Shown: positions 43,943 through 53,715, counted from the first letter of the stretch. The stretch is 64,000 nt of DNA from an uncultured Poribacteria bacterium (GCA_958295855.1 OY282383.1:1902481-1966480); one strand, 5' to 3'. A program made the numbers and translations. The notes: generated by a model not told the origin, from the sequence alone.

Positions 43943-45055
43943 ATGCGCAAATACACACATCGTGCCTTATTGATATCCTTCGGGCTCCATATCGGTTTGA
44001 TATTAGCAATTTCGCCCTTTCTCATCAATCATTTCAACGCGGAGAAAGAGCTTATGTCAGTTGAGATACTGGAAGTGCAGCCCGACAAGCGGTTGCGGCG
44101 GCGAGTTTTACCCACCCGGTCGCCTATAGTGCCGCAAGTGAGTGAAGCTCAGGCATCAAGCTCTTCGCCTGCTTCGCCGCAGGATGCACCACAAGTGAGC
44201 GTGCCTAAGGCACCAGTTCACGCCGATGTGATTCCTGACCTGATTACGCATGCCGATATCCCGCAAACGGATGCACCCAGCCCTGTGTCCAATACGAGTT
44301 CCGGCGGCGATAGAGTGCTGGCCGGTCCGGTTGTAATCGAAGGACAGCGCGGGAGCGGAGTTGGCGGGAGCGGAGTTGGCGGCCCCAGACGTGGGGCGGA
44401 TGGGGATGGCATCGGAAAACATTTTGGCCACGCGACAGGCGTGTCAGATGTCGAACTTGCAACGCTTGATGATATAGATGCAGGGCTCGGTATCTTTGGC
44501 ACAGACGTGATGCCCGGACACGGCCTAATTGGGCAGGTTTACGTACCCGGCGGCGAAATCCGCCACATGCCTGATTTCACGCCTTTGACACCTCTCTACA
44601 CCTTTGTTACAGCAAATCTAGATGTGTCTGTACGAGAATATACCAAGGGTTTTCCTACACCAGAAATGCAGACTGTCGTTGAGAATTTTGCCATTCGCTT
44701 CCGTGGGGAATTGGCAGTTGACACACCGGGGTTGTATCGCTTCGGGTTGTATTCAGATGATGGTTCAAAACTATATATCGACGGAACTCTCGTTGTGGAT
44801 AACGATGGAATTCACGCGGCGATGGGCAAGCGGGGCAGCATAAAACTCACAACGGGCATGCACCCTGTTGAGATTCACTATTTTCAAGGGCCTCGACACG
44901 CTATCGCGCTCCAATGGTTTTATCAACTGCCAAATGAACACAGACAAATTGTGCCACCCGAAATTATCTATCGCCCCGGCAAGCCTCGTATCCCAGAGGC
45001 GTTGAAAAAACTACAACAACGCCTGAAGAACATTGAAGATATTGGAGCGCAGTAA
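43943..45055 (+). CDS. TonB-like N-terminus joined to a PA14 domain
   Basis: 370 residues. The N-terminal membrane anchor ALLISFGLHIGLILAISPFL (S-x3-H type, as in TonB) is followed by VEILEV and a long Pro/Ser-rich linker, then a Gly-rich stretch with a GSGVGGSGVGG repeat. Residues about 220-345 form a PA14-like carbohydrate-binding beta-barrel (FAIRFRGELAVDTPGLYRFG, LYSDDGSKLYIDGTLVVDN, GMHPVEIHYFQG). Most TonB proteins end in a receptor-binding domain instead, so PA14 here is unusual. It lies between two Omp85 genes (23 and 12 bases apart), suggesting one envelope-spanning machine. Confidence 0.75.
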   Translation: MRKYTHRALLISFGLHIGLILAISPFLINHFNAEKELMSVEILEVQPDKRLRRRVLPTRSPIVPQVSEAQASSSSPASPQDAPQVSVPKAPVHADVIPDLITHADIPQTDAPSPVSNTSSGGDRVLAGPVVIEGQRGSGVGGSGVGGPRRGADGDGIGKHFGHATGVSDVELATLDDIDAGLGIFGTDVMPGHGLIGQVYVPGGEIRHMPDFTPLTPLYTFVTANLDVSVREYTKGFPTPEMQTVVENFAIRFRGELAVDTPGLYRFGLYSDDGSKLYIDGTLVVDNDGIHAAMGKRGSIKLTTGMHPVEIHYFQGPRHAIALQWFYQLPNEHRQIVPPEIIYRPGKPRIPEALKKLQQRLKNIEDIGAQ

Positions 45056-45067
45056 GGGAGGTTCCAA

Positions 45068-47485
45068 ATGAAATATACCATTGCGAAAACATCGATAGTG
45101 CTTCTGCTGCTTATTTGCCATACGGTGCGTTCACAGCTAGACAATGGCACAGTCGTTTTTGATTGTCCGAATATGCCACCGTCTGAATTCCAATTCGATT
45201 TGAACCGGGGTGTCATCGCGCTTGTGATGGAAGATCCCGCTGCCGATATTGCCCCGCTATTCAATAGTGTGGACAACCTACATCTCCGCAATTACCGAAG
45301 CCGGTCTGTCAATTTTAAGGAGATGGTGCGGTATTATGGCGAAACACTAAAAGGGCGCGGGTGGAACGCATTAGGACAGAACTTGCAAAGCGATAGTGAA
45401 AGCGACAAATTTCATCTCTACATTCTCCAGAAAAATGAAACCGTTAACGGCATCTTCGTCATCGTCAAAAGTGCCGACGATGTCTATCTAATAAACATCG
45501 TCGGCGAGATTCCACACAAGCAGGTTGGTGAGCTGCTGCTACATCTCAATCAGCTCGGTATTGAGATCCCTGAGTTGATGGCGCTCACGCCTCGCGACCT
45601 GACACTTGCACCGCCTACGCCGCTCTCGCCAACCTCTCCGATGCCCGAACCCATCAAAACAGATGCAGAGCCACCTGTTATAGCGAAGGCTGAAGACGGC
45701 GAATTGTCCTTACAAGAAACGCCTGAACCAACAGCGTCTTTGAACTGGACTGTTGATGGCGAGCCAATTCATGAAATTCGACTCCAGGATTTCAACGGCG
45801 TTGACAGGCGCAGTATTCTGAAGATTCTTGACAGCGGCTCCGGGGACATCAAAGCGGTGGTGCCGATCATCGCGGGTGCACTCGGCCCTAATTCCATGCA
45901 CATATCTCTCCGAATTAGAGCGGAAGGAAGCAGACGCATTGCTCTAATGACAGGGAACGATGCCAAACCACTATCGGTGCTGAGATCTCTAACGATTTCT
46001 GAATCTGTCGGTAGCCGCGTCCACAACTCAAAGTACGACAAGTTCGTTCCACAAGAATCAGCTGCTCAGGTGCCCCTTGCGGCGACACGTTTTTTGGCTG
46101 GGGATGCTCCAATTCATGAAATACGCATCCGAGGTAACCAGAAGGTGCCGGAAGCCCGCATTCGGCAGACGCTTGAAAACGGCTCCGAGGACATGGAACA
46201 GGCACTCAAAACACTGTTTAAGGTAATGCCCTATTTTAAAGCGGCAAACCTACAGGTTAATGAAGAAGGGCATAGTCGCATCGCGACAATTACCTTTGAT
46301 GAAAAACCGCTTTCTACCGATGCATACCTCGGTCTCAATCCGCCGCTACGCCTGGGGTTTAACCGCGTTACCGGCTGGGAGATTGGCACCGGTGTTGAAA
46401 TGGGTAGGCGAAAAGATCTTGGGCCGTTTTGGACGTGGCGTGTCAACAATTCGACTCACAACCAGACATCGAAACTCTTTGGGAAAGTAAGTTATGCATT
46501 CGGAAATCCGCATCTCCATTATCGGCTAGGTGGCATAGCCAATTGGGGAAAATCCCATATCTGGAATTTGGGCATCACGGCGCAAATCCACCGAGCAACA
46601 GATGCAATCGCCGATGAACTTTTTCCGGGCTACAACGATGGCATATCTATTTTTCAACGCGTTTTGGGCATTCCAGATCTGCCAAACTACTATTTGCGCG
46701 AGGGAATTGAGGTTGGGTTCCGATGGCAACCAGTGATGCCAACACACGCTGTCACATTGCACCTGGTCGCCGAATCCCATGCCAGCCTGCAAAAGAGCAC
46801 CGATTGGTTTATCCTCAACTGGCGGTCGAGACTCAGCTTGAGAGAGAACCCACCGATAACCCCCGGTCGGATGCGGAGCCTTAGCTTCCAATACGATTTT
46901 AATACCCGGACAAATTCCCTCGGCTGGCACAATACCCTCCTCGTTGAACATAGCGATGCTGCAGTCGGCTCCGATTTTGATTTCACACGTTTCCAATTGC
47001 ACCTTCGGTACGCCTTCCCGCTAGAGAACAACCGCATCCGCACGCGGTTTTTGTTTGGATATTCCGACTCGCCGCTGCCAATTCAACGCCAATTTGTGAT
47101 TGACGGAATGGGAGGACTCAGAGGGTATCCTTGGCGTAGACAGGCAAACGAATCTGAAGGTATAATCACCTATAATAGTGCATCTACGTCTTCCCCGTAT
47201 GCATTTACAGGGGATGGAGGTTTTCTGCTCAACGTCGAATATTACTATCGGTTGTCTAACCGATTCCGTTGGGGTATTTTCAAAAACGCGTTTGCTATTG
47301 CCTTCCTTGACGAGGGACAAGTCTGGCATGTATCCGACGCGCTGTATACCTTCGATCCGAAAGGAAATATTGGTATCGGTTTACAGTTTGGAGAAGACGG
47401 CTCTATTTTCAGGCTTAACATTGCAAAAGCCTTTGAAGCCGCGCAAGGCATGCAAATCACGACAGCGTGGTATCATCGTTTTTAA
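45068..47485 (+). CDS. Omp85/BamA-type outer-membrane protein 2
   Basis: 805 residues, paralogous to the gene at 41589. Signal peptide IVLLLLICHTVRS, then LDNGTVVFDCPNMPPSEFQF shared with its partner, a Pro-rich linker, two POTRA-like repeats (IHEIRLQDFNGVDRRSILKI, IHEIRIRGNQKVPEARIRQT), then a beta-barrel with LGFNRVTGWEIGTGVEMG, PIQRQFVIDGMGGLRGYPW and a terminal HRF. The start has AAGGGAGG 7 bases upstream. The second POTRA is of normal length here, which makes it the reference for the insertion in the other copy. Two Omp85 copies around one TonB-like gene suggest hetero-oligomers or specialisation. Confidence 0.87.
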   Translation: MKYTIAKTSIVLLLLICHTVRSQLDNGTVVFDCPNMPPSEFQFDLNRGVIALVMEDPAADIAPLFNSVDNLHLRNYRSRSVNFKEMVRYYGETLKGRGWNALGQNLQSDSESDKFHLYILQKNETVNGIFVIVKSADDVYLINIVGEIPHKQVGELLLHLNQLGIEIPELMALTPRDLTLAPPTPLSPTSPMPEPIKTDAEPPVIAKAEDGELSLQETPEPTASLNWTVDGEPIHEIRLQDFNGVDRRSILKILDSGSGDIKAVVPIIAGALGPNSMHISLRIRAEGSRRIALMTGNDAKPLSVLRSLTISESVGSRVHNSKYDKFVPQESAAQVPLAATRFLAGDAPIHEIRIRGNQKVPEARIRQTLENGSEDMEQALKTLFKVMPYFKAANLQVNEEGHSRIATITFDEKPLSTDAYLGLNPPLRLGFNRVTGWEIGTGVEMGRRKDLGPFWTWRVNNSTHNQTSKLFGKVSYAFGNPHLHYRLGGIANWGKSHIWNLGITAQIHRATDAIADELFPGYNDGISIFQRVLGIPDLPNYYLREGIEVGFRWQPVMPTHAVTLHLVAESHASLQKSTDWFILNWRSRLSLRENPPITPGRMRSLSFQYDFNTRTNSLGWHNTLLVEHSDAAVGSDFDFTRFQLHLRYAFPLENNRIRTRFLFGYSDSPLPIQRQFVIDGMGGLRGYPWRRQANESEGIITYNSASTSSPYAFTGDGGFLLNVEYYYRLSNRFRWGIFKNAFAIAFLDEGQVWHVSDALYTFDPKGNIGIGLQFGEDGSIFRLNIAKAFEAAQGMQITTAWYHRF

Positions 47486-47545
47486 AAAAAGTAGGAGGCA
47501 CACGCCGTGTGTTCTCCGTGAGCAAATACCTAAGAAAGTCAGCCC

Positions 47546-48274
47546 ATGCGAACTATTCAGTTATTAGCCATCTTCGTTATGATGTTTGTGCCTACTGCCC
47601 TGCCGAATTCAGAAGGCGATGCGGATGAATTCACCTTCGTCCGCTTAGAATATGGCGGCCAACTCACCCGAAGAAGTGGTTGGCGGGTAGATTGGCCCGC
47701 TTCCGACCGGAATTTTATCTGGCAGCTCCGCAAACAGACGAATATTGATGCTGCGCCCCGTGAAAAAATTATCAAAGTCGGTTCGGCGGAACTGTTCCGG
47801 TATCCGTTCGCGTATATGCTGGAGGTCGGCAGCCTCAGGTTGAGTCGAGCAGAGGCAGAAAATTTACGCGAATATCTCTTACGCGGCGGGTTCATCTTCA
47901 TTGACGATTTTCACGGGGAACGTGAATGGCGATGGTTTTACACAGAGTTTAAAAAGATATTTCCTGAGCGGGAGCCAGTGGACATCCCCATATCACATCC
48001 CATTTTCCACTGCTTCTTTCAAATTGACGAATTGGTTCAGATTCCCGGGCTCCGTTCGCTTTTTAGTGGCCGCACGTATGAACGGTTTGATGGGTACCCT
48101 GCCTACTGCCGCGGTGTCTATGATGACAACGGCCGCCTCATGATGATGATTAATTTCAATACCGACCTTGGCGATGCATGGGAACATGCCGCAGAGGATT
48201 TCTACCCACGTGAGTATTCCGATATGGCACTGAAAATGGGCATCAACGCTGTCATCTATTCCCTCACGCACTAA
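47546..48274 (+). CDS. DUF4159 domain protein, exported
   Basis: 242 residues with an N-terminal signal peptide (LLAIFVMMFVPTALP). The conserved pattern FTFVRLEYGG, LRLSRAEAENLREYLLRGGF, FIFIDDFHGEREWRWF, ISHPIFHCFFQIDEL and a late GINAVIYSLTH is DUF4159, a class related to glutamine-amidotransferase-like folds, biochemical role unknown. It follows the second Omp85 by 60 bases and probably belongs to the same operon, as DUF4159 genes often sit beside envelope operons in related phyla. The bases between (47486-47545) contain GTAGGAGGCACACGCCGTGT, akin to the array at 56219. Confidence 0.8.
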   Translation: MRTIQLLAIFVMMFVPTALPNSEGDADEFTFVRLEYGGQLTRRSGWRVDWPASDRNFIWQLRKQTNIDAAPREKIIKVGSAELFRYPFAYMLEVGSLRLSRAEAENLREYLLRGGFIFIDDFHGEREWRWFYTEFKKIFPEREPVDIPISHPIFHCFFQIDELVQIPGLRSLFSGRTYERFDGYPAYCRGVYDDNGRLMMMINFNTDLGDAWEHAAEDFYPREYSDMALKMGINAVIYSLTH

Positions 48275-48299
48275 GACAAGGCTAAAACATTCAGAGTCG

Positions 48300-48350
48300 C
48301 TACACATATCGCCCCGCTGGGGCTTAGCATCTAGGGAAGACCGCGTATCT
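48300..48350. repeat. Family F repeat, 51-base copy
   Basis: CTACACATATCGCCCCGCTG GGGCTTAGCATCTAGGG and following sequence, nearly identical over 51 bases to 53716-53766. Confidence 0.85.
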
Positions 48351-48351
48351 T

Positions 48352-48380
48352 GTAGGGGTAGGCACAAGGCCTACCCCTAC
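48352..48380. repeat. Dispersed palindromic repeat, family A copy
   Basis: GTAGGGGTAGGCACAAGGCC TACCCCTAC, the fullest and most symmetrical copy. Followed by an AAAAAATGCTGA...AATCCGCGTCATTCTGCG tract also seen after the copy at 53795. Confidence 0.92.
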
Positions 48381-48441
48381 AAAAAATGCTGAACCGCGAG
48401 CCCCCCCAAATCCGCGTCATTCTGCGTCCTCTAAAAAAGTC

Positions 48442-48470
48442 TTGACATTTTAAACTTTTTGTCGTATAAT
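48442..48470 (+). promoter_or_regulatory. Consensus sigma-70 promoter before the large secreted protein
   Basis: TTGACA (48442-48447), 17-base spacer, TATAAT (48465-48470), both hexamers perfect. Transcription would give a leader of about 560 bases before 49041. Confidence 0.85.
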
Positions 48471-48856
48471 ATTTAATCATACAATAAGAAAAGTTCACAC
48501 GCATCCAAGCGGTGGGTCTGTAACCGCGCACGCGTGCCAGACGTTATTCTGCGTTACAAGGTGGAACCACAACCAGTAAGTTTTTCCCCCAAAAATTATG
48601 AACGCCAATGAACATGAACCATAAAAAGCTTGATAAAACCGCCAATGTGAAAGAAAAGTGCCTGCAACAAACGCGCCTCCCCAAGGTGCTTGGGTGGTTG
48701 TATGCCTGCAAGGTCCGGTTCACGTGTTCACACGTTTTGGATGATGTGAACTTACAGTTCGGTTTACCCCCCCCCGCACTTCACATACGTTAAGTATAAT
48801 CCCTATAAAACTTCACAAGCAACCCCCGTCGACCGCCACGGTCGGCGTAGCTTCGC

Positions 48857-48900
48857 GCCCGCACCCTCTTCGTCTCAAACCGACGGAGTGCGTTGCGGGC
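48857..48900 (+). promoter_or_regulatory. Structured leader RNA or attenuator hairpin
   Basis: GCCCGCA (48857-48863) pairs with TGCGGGC (48894-48900), with inner pairs CTC/GAG and CGTC/GACG, and GGTTTTGTT follows. It may end or regulate the leader transcript. Confidence 0.5.
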
Positions 48901-48960
48901 GGTTTTGTTCCCATAACCGAATTCAGGGAAAATCTCTTCGCCCATGTTCTCTAACATACC

Positions 48961-48992
48961 GGAAAACCGTGGGCAGCATCCGACGGTTTTCC
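48961..48992 (+). promoter_or_regulatory. Perfect 10-base-pair hairpin before the start codon
   Basis: GGAAAACCGT and ACGGTTTTCC flank a 12-base loop, about 48 bases upstream of the ATG at 49041. It could be a terminator, a stabilising 5' stem or a protein site. Confidence 0.6.
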
Positions 48993-49040
48993 TATTTTCA
49001 AATTAAGCTAGCGAACAATTAGTATTTAAGGAGGTAACTG

Positions 49041-52000
49041 ATGAATACTAATACTTTAAAAAATTCTTTCATGACCAAGTTTCTCATGTTACTGCTGCTT
49101 GCCGGCGTTGCTACCCTTGCTGCACCGAGGGCTGTGCAGGCGCAAGCCGTTACGATCAGTGGTATTAACATCTACGTAAGCCAGGGCCCTTCCGCCGCCC
49201 CGACAGACATCGTAGACACTAGCGGGAACCTTGTGAGCGGTGTGACAGCATTGACATCTGCAACAGCAGGTACCACGACCCTCGGAGTCGGTAGTGTTAT
49301 CGGAATTGCAGTGACTTTTAGCGGTAGGATCGAGAGCACTAACTACAATGGAGCACAGTTAGCCATAACGATAGGCACTGGGTCGAGTAAAACTGCCGAA
49401 GGAGCACGTAAAACAGGTAGTACCTGGCAGTCTCTTTACGCCTATGGTGTCACTTCATCGGATACTGCTAGTACTGCCAGGTACGACGATGTAGAATGGA
49501 CAACACTCGTCTACACCTACACGGTAGCAGATGGAGACATTGGCACCTTTCGCTTTACAAATGCGACTAACCCCTTAACTCCTCCATCGGGAGCAGGGCG
49601 TATATACGGTGCCGACGGTGCAACCTATACCGATCCCGCGACTCTGACAACCGGTGTCACTGTCCACTGGCCCAGCGCAGAAGCTACCGCGCCGAGGCTG
49701 TCTACCCCCGCGGCTGGCGACTACCCGATTCGGTATGTTAGCAGTAGCGGAACTCTCCTAGATGCTGCTCCCCGCCCAGGTGGCACGGGTGCGCCATCCC
49801 GCTATCACCACGTCCGTCAAGAGCACCTTCGTTTGCAAGGGCGGGGCATAGGCGGTGCCGCTTACACAGCGGAAGCGGCGCTCGTCAACGATGATGGCTG
49901 GTCCAAGCCAGCGTTGACGAACAGCAGGAAAGCTTCTTATTGGAGAGAGGGCGATGTCATTTCTATTCGGTTTAAGTTTAATGAACCCGTGAAGGTGGAC
50001 ACCACTAATAAACCGACCCTAATATTGGCGCAAGAGGGCCTTCAGGATGATGAGGCAACGCTCACAGATGCGGATGCAACTGACGGAGACAATCTGCTGA
50101 CCTTCCACTACACAGTGGGAGCACACGATGACAACTTCGGCGGCATCGGTTTGTGGACCGGCTTGCGGCATAACACCCATGACACAAAGAACACCGGCAC
50201 TTGGTCTGATGATACACCGCTTACTAATCCTAAGTACATAACAGATTTGGCTGGCAACCCGCTGAATATGAGTGTAGACCTTGAAACGCCGCTGAGAGCA
50301 TATCTTGGCAACGATCCAGATCTCGCAAGTTGGCAGGATGACCACTTCGGAGCCAGCTTCACCCTCAAAGCCGACGGTTATAAGGAGACAACGATCCAGT
50401 TCCTTGTGGATCCCATCCGTCCGAATGTGCACATCCCCGGTTTGATAAAGAATGGTGACACGCATACGGATGATAAGAGCAATGAGCGTATCACCCTTAC
50501 TACACTTCGAGCCGCAGCAGATGTTACGGAATCTGCCGCACAGACAGGTGCGTTTGATGTGGAATTCCGGTTTTCCAACGTTGACGCTCAGGCTTCCCTT
50601 TCTTCCATCGCGGAGGAAATCGGAGAGAGTTTTGAAGGTGATGATGTCAAGATTGCCGGTGACGATGTAACCCGGTCTGAGTGGGGTGTTGAGGTGAGCT
50701 ATATCGGGTTAGACCATCGCTCGACCGGTGCGTCGGGTATCATCTGGAACTCTGCCTCGTTCCTTGTCTACAAAGCGACCATCACACCGCCTGTGGATTA
50801 TGATGGCAATGTAACGATAACGGTACCTGAGAACAAGGTGCAAGACATTGCGGGTAACGGGAATCGGGAATCTAATGCGTTAACGGTCCCCATCATCAGT
50901 GTCGCCTCCACTTTGGGTGTGCCGACCAAAGGTACGCGTACTTTGCCATCAGTCCCGCTTCCTGCAAAAGGTTTTGTTGTGCTAGCGCACAGCGGTGCGT
51001 CTGTCTCCAACACCGGCTTAGCGAAGAGGTTTCAGTCTATAGTGAACTTGCCGAACTTAGAAAACTTGTTAGGTCCCAACGGCAACGGTGGTACCCTTGA
51101 ATTGGTTGACAAAAGAGCCGTAGGCACAACAAGTAAGATATTGGGTCCCATCATCACCGAAATCATGTGGGGCAGCGATCTGAGTCAAGCCGATCCGAAG
51201 TTTAGCCAGTGGATTGAGCTTTACAATGCAGGTGCAAATATTGCTGATTTGTCAGTTTACCAGTTGAAAGTGACACCCTTCAGCGCGGCCACTTTCTCTG
51301 CCGATGCCAGGGCGGTTGATACCGTAGGTAACTTGGGGAATGGCAAATGGGCCGTGCCGGGCCAAGGTGGGCGAACAGTGGCAGTGGAGGAGACTGAGGA
51401 GATGGAAGGTGCTGATGTTGTGCCGCTGATTTCCATGCGCCGTAAAGTTGATTTCAGCAAGGCGGCGAAGGATGCGCCTAATGGCACGCTTTCTGGTAGT
51501 TGGGAGGCCAGCACTACGCCTGTGCTCAATATTGCGTCCAATCGTATTGCGACCCCGGGTGCGAAACCTGCCACGCAGATAACGCAGGCCAGCAAAACCA
51601 CTATTCCGTATTCGCCTGTTATCATCAACGAGATAGGGCACAGCAGCACCCCAGACAACGTTTGGATAGAGCTCCGCGCCAAGGAGGCAGCCAATCTCAA
51701 AAACTGGCGTTTGAACATTATCACTGGGAAGGATCAGGAAAGGGTTTTGCTAGATTTCCCGGATAAGGATCTCAACCTGGTTAAAGACCAGATACTGCTG
51801 ATAGTGAACAAAGATCCGTTGAACACGCCTTTGGCGCGCGGCAAAAAGTTTGGGGATTCGAATGGTATGACTGCGGCAGCCGATCAGGAAAAGAGCGGTC
51901 TCCAGACGGATGCGATGTTCTATGATGCGAAGGGCACGCTGGGTGTTCTGCCGAATGAGGATGACGGTCAGTTCCTGTTAGTGCTGCGAAACGCTAAGAA

Positions 52001-53288
52001 AACGAAGCATGAAAACATCGTCGATATCAGTGGTCAACTCTTTGTAGCCGATCCTGCGTTGAGCACCAATATTTGGCCCCTTACTGCCACGCCCGCAGGG
52101 CACGTCAACGTGATTGACCAGAAGTTTGAGGCGGGCAAGGTCTGGAGGCGCGCTAAGGCCGGTGAAGGTTTTGGCGAAAAAGTGTGGGTGAAGGCAGATT
52201 ACACCGGGCTAGGGTATGACCGGAGTGCGGATAACACGCCTGCCAATGGCGGCACGCCTGGTTTCCCGAATGATGCGCTCAAGGAAAAACCGGGCGATCT
52301 TGCTAGTGGTGCAGTTACCATCAGTGAGATTATGGTAGTCTCCGATAACGGGCGTTATCCGCAATGGATAGAGCTCCGCAATAGTTCGCCTTCCCAAGGT
52401 GTCAAGCTTGATGCGTGGCATCTGAAAATAAAAAATGTGGGCACTGATGTGGATTCCCGTCAGAATGTCACTATCAATCTGCCTAACGGTTACATTATTG
52501 GCCCGAACCAGACGATACTGATTGCGACGCGTCGTGGTTCTGCACCGGAGCCGCTCAACTCCCAGCGCGTGATGCTCTTGTGGACCGACAGCGAAAGCGG
52601 AGGTGCGCGGCAAGCGTTAGAGGTTGAGAATAGCCGGTTTTCGATGCTGAGCATGAAAGGGTTCACGTTGGAGTTGTTCGGCAAAGATCAGGCGTTGTCA
52701 GGCACTCCCACCGACACAGTGACGATTGGTGCGGAGCTGCTGACAGCGGACAAGATTGGTAATCCGGAGCAACGTATCTCGCTCATCCGCTACTATGAAA
52801 GCAGAGTTGCAACAGACAACTGGGGTAGCGCGAAAGGTTCCGAGCAACTGATCCGGATTCCGAGCGACACCTACTACGGTATTTCAGACGATATCGGCAC
52901 ACCGGGCTACTATCCAGGTACTGCTTTGCCTGTGTCTTTGTCAAGTTTCTTACCCAAACGCACGGATGCTGGTGTAGTTATTAAATGGGTGACACAGTCG
53001 GAGTTGAACAACGCAGGGTTTAACATTCTGCGGAGTGCGACGAAGACAGGTGAGTTTGTGGTTATCAATCCCACGATGATTCGGGGTGCGGGCACCACAG
53101 GTGAAAAGCAGACTTACAGCTACACCGACAAGACTGCCAAGCCCAATGTTGTCTACTATTATCAGATAGAGGATGTTTCGTTTGATGGGCATCGTCAGCG
53201 TCTGACGGATGCGACTCGCTTGCGAGGGCATATTGGTGCTGCGGGCAAACTCACGACGACGTGGGGCAATTTGAAGGTTCAAGAGTAA
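49041..53288 (+). CDS. Large secreted surface protein with lamin-tail-like domains and a C-terminal sorting-like motif
   Basis: 1,415 residues. A signal peptide (MLLLLAGVATLAAPRAVQA) is followed by Ig/Big-like or cadherin-like beta regions (YWREGDVISIRFKFNEPVKV, VTITVPENKVQDIAGNGN). Three lamin-tail (LTD)-like segments follow: IITEIMWGSDLSQADPKF, VIINEIGHSSTPDNVWIELR and VTISEIMVVSDNGRYPQWIE. A C-terminal fibronectin-like module (VVIKWVTQSELNNAGFNILR) precedes the end GKLTTTWGNLKVQE. That GKLTTTWG tail recurs in the LamG protein at 59103. A strong ribosome site (AAGGAGG) precedes the ATG, a consensus promoter lies far upstream and a good terminator follows. It is probably an abundant surface or matrix protein; the function is not readable. 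Confidence 0.8.
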   Translation: MNTNTLKNSFMTKFLMLLLLAGVATLAAPRAVQAQAVTISGINIYVSQGPSAAPTDIVDTSGNLVSGVTALTSATAGTTTLGVGSVIGIAVTFSGRIESTNYNGAQLAITIGTGSSKTAEGARKTGSTWQSLYAYGVTSSDTASTARYDDVEWTTLVYTYTVADGDIGTFRFTNATNPLTPPSGAGRIYGADGATYTDPATLTTGVTVHWPSAEATAPRLSTPAAGDYPIRYVSSSGTLLDAAPRPGGTGAPSRYHHVRQEHLRLQGRGIGGAAYTAEAALVNDDGWSKPALTNSRKASYWREGDVISIRFKFNEPVKVDTTNKPTLILAQEGLQDDEATLTDADATDGDNLLTFHYTVGAHDDNFGGIGLWTGLRHNTHDTKNTGTWSDDTPLTNPKYITDLAGNPLNMSVDLETPLRAYLGNDPDLASWQDDHFGASFTLKADGYKETTIQFLVDPIRPNVHIPGLIKNGDTHTDDKSNERITLTTLRAAADVTESAAQTGAFDVEFRFSNVDAQASLSSIAEEIGESFEGDDVKIAGDDVTRSEWGVEVSYIGLDHRSTGASGIIWNSASFLVYKATITPPVDYDGNVTITVPENKVQDIAGNGNRESNALTVPIISVASTLGVPTKGTRTLPSVPLPAKGFVVLAHSGASVSNTGLAKRFQSIVNLPNLENLLGPNGNGGTLELVDKRAVGTTSKILGPIITEIMWGSDLSQADPKFSQWIELYNAGANIADLSVYQLKVTPFSAATFSADARAVDTVGNLGNGKWAVPGQGGRTVAVEETEEMEGADVVPLISMRRKVDFSKAAKDAPNGTLSGSWEASTTPVLNIASNRIATPGAKPATQITQASKTTIPYSPVIINEIGHSSTPDNVWIELRAKEAANLKNWRLNIITGKDQERVLLDFPDKDLNLVKDQILLIVNKDPLNTPLARGKKFGDSNGMTAAADQEKSGLQTDAMFYDAKGTLGVLPNEDDGQFLLVLRNAKKTKHENIVDISGQLFVADPALSTNIWPLTATPAGHVNVIDQKFEAGKVWRRAKAGEGFGEKVWVKADYTGLGYDRSADNTPANGGTPGFPNDALKEKPGDLASGAVTISEIMVVSDNGRYPQWIELRNSSPSQGVKLDAWHLKIKNVGTDVDSRQNVTINLPNGYIIGPNQTILIATRRGSAPEPLNSQRVMLLWTDSESGGARQALEVENSRFSMLSMKGFTLELFGKDQALSGTPTDTVTIGAELLTADKIGNPEQRISLIRYYESRVATDNWGSAKGSEQLIRIPSDTYYGISDDIGTPGYYPGTALPVSLSSFLPKRTDAGVVIKWVTQSELNNAGFNILRSATKTGEFVVINPTMIRGAGTTGEKQTYSYTDKTAKPNVVYYYQIEDVSFDGHRQRLTDATRLRGHIGAAGKLTTTWGNLKVQE

Positions 53289-53324
53289 GATTCGGGGATA
53301 TATTCTAAACTAACCTAACCCGAG

Positions 53325-53362
53325 CAGGGCGGTGGGCTTCGGTTCGCTGCCCTGTTTTTTTT
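53325..53362 (+). terminator. Rho-independent terminator
   Basis: CAGGGC (53325-53330) pairs with GCCCTG (53349-53354), followed by eight T. Ends the transcript of the large surface protein. Confidence 0.85.
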
Positions 53363-53496
53363 GGGGGAGGGGAGGTGCGGCATGACGCGGATTTTTCTCG
53401 TCTGAATCGCGGATTATCGCGGATAGCGCGGATTAACGCGGATTTTGGGTGTCCTTTCCATTCAACATTTTCGGTACCTTGCTATTCATTTTTTTT

Positions 53497-53521
53497 GTAG
53501 GGGTAGGCCTTGTGCCTACCC
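53497..53521. repeat. Dispersed palindromic repeat, family A, inverted copy
   Basis: GTAGGGGTAGGCCTTGTGCC TACCC, opposite in orientation to the other copies. Confidence 0.9.
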
Positions 53522-53715
53522 TGTTTTCTTGTGGGTGAGCTGCGCCGCGCCTCCCCTGACCAAAAAATGCTGACCTGCGCGATGCCCCAAAATCCGCGTC
53601 ATTCTGTGTAATCCGCGTAAATCTGCGATTCAGACGAGAAAAATCCGCGATTCAGACGAAAGACATCCGCGTTTATCTGCGTCATCCGTGCCACTCCGCG
53701 ATTCAGACAGAGGCA

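Larger units (their letters stand above)
48275..49040. other. 766-base leader region with repeats and a strong promoter
   Basis: It contains a family F copy (48300-48350), a family A copy (48352-48380), a consensus promoter (48442-48470), a GC-rich structured stretch (48857-48900) and a perfect hairpin (48961-48992). A 61-codon frame at 48608 has no recognisable family and is not called. A run of nine C lies near 48767-48775. Confidence 0.6.

Noticed and set aside
48608..48793. 61-codon open frame
   Set aside because: No family features, no good ribosome site, and it lies in a leader region with hairpins and a C-run.
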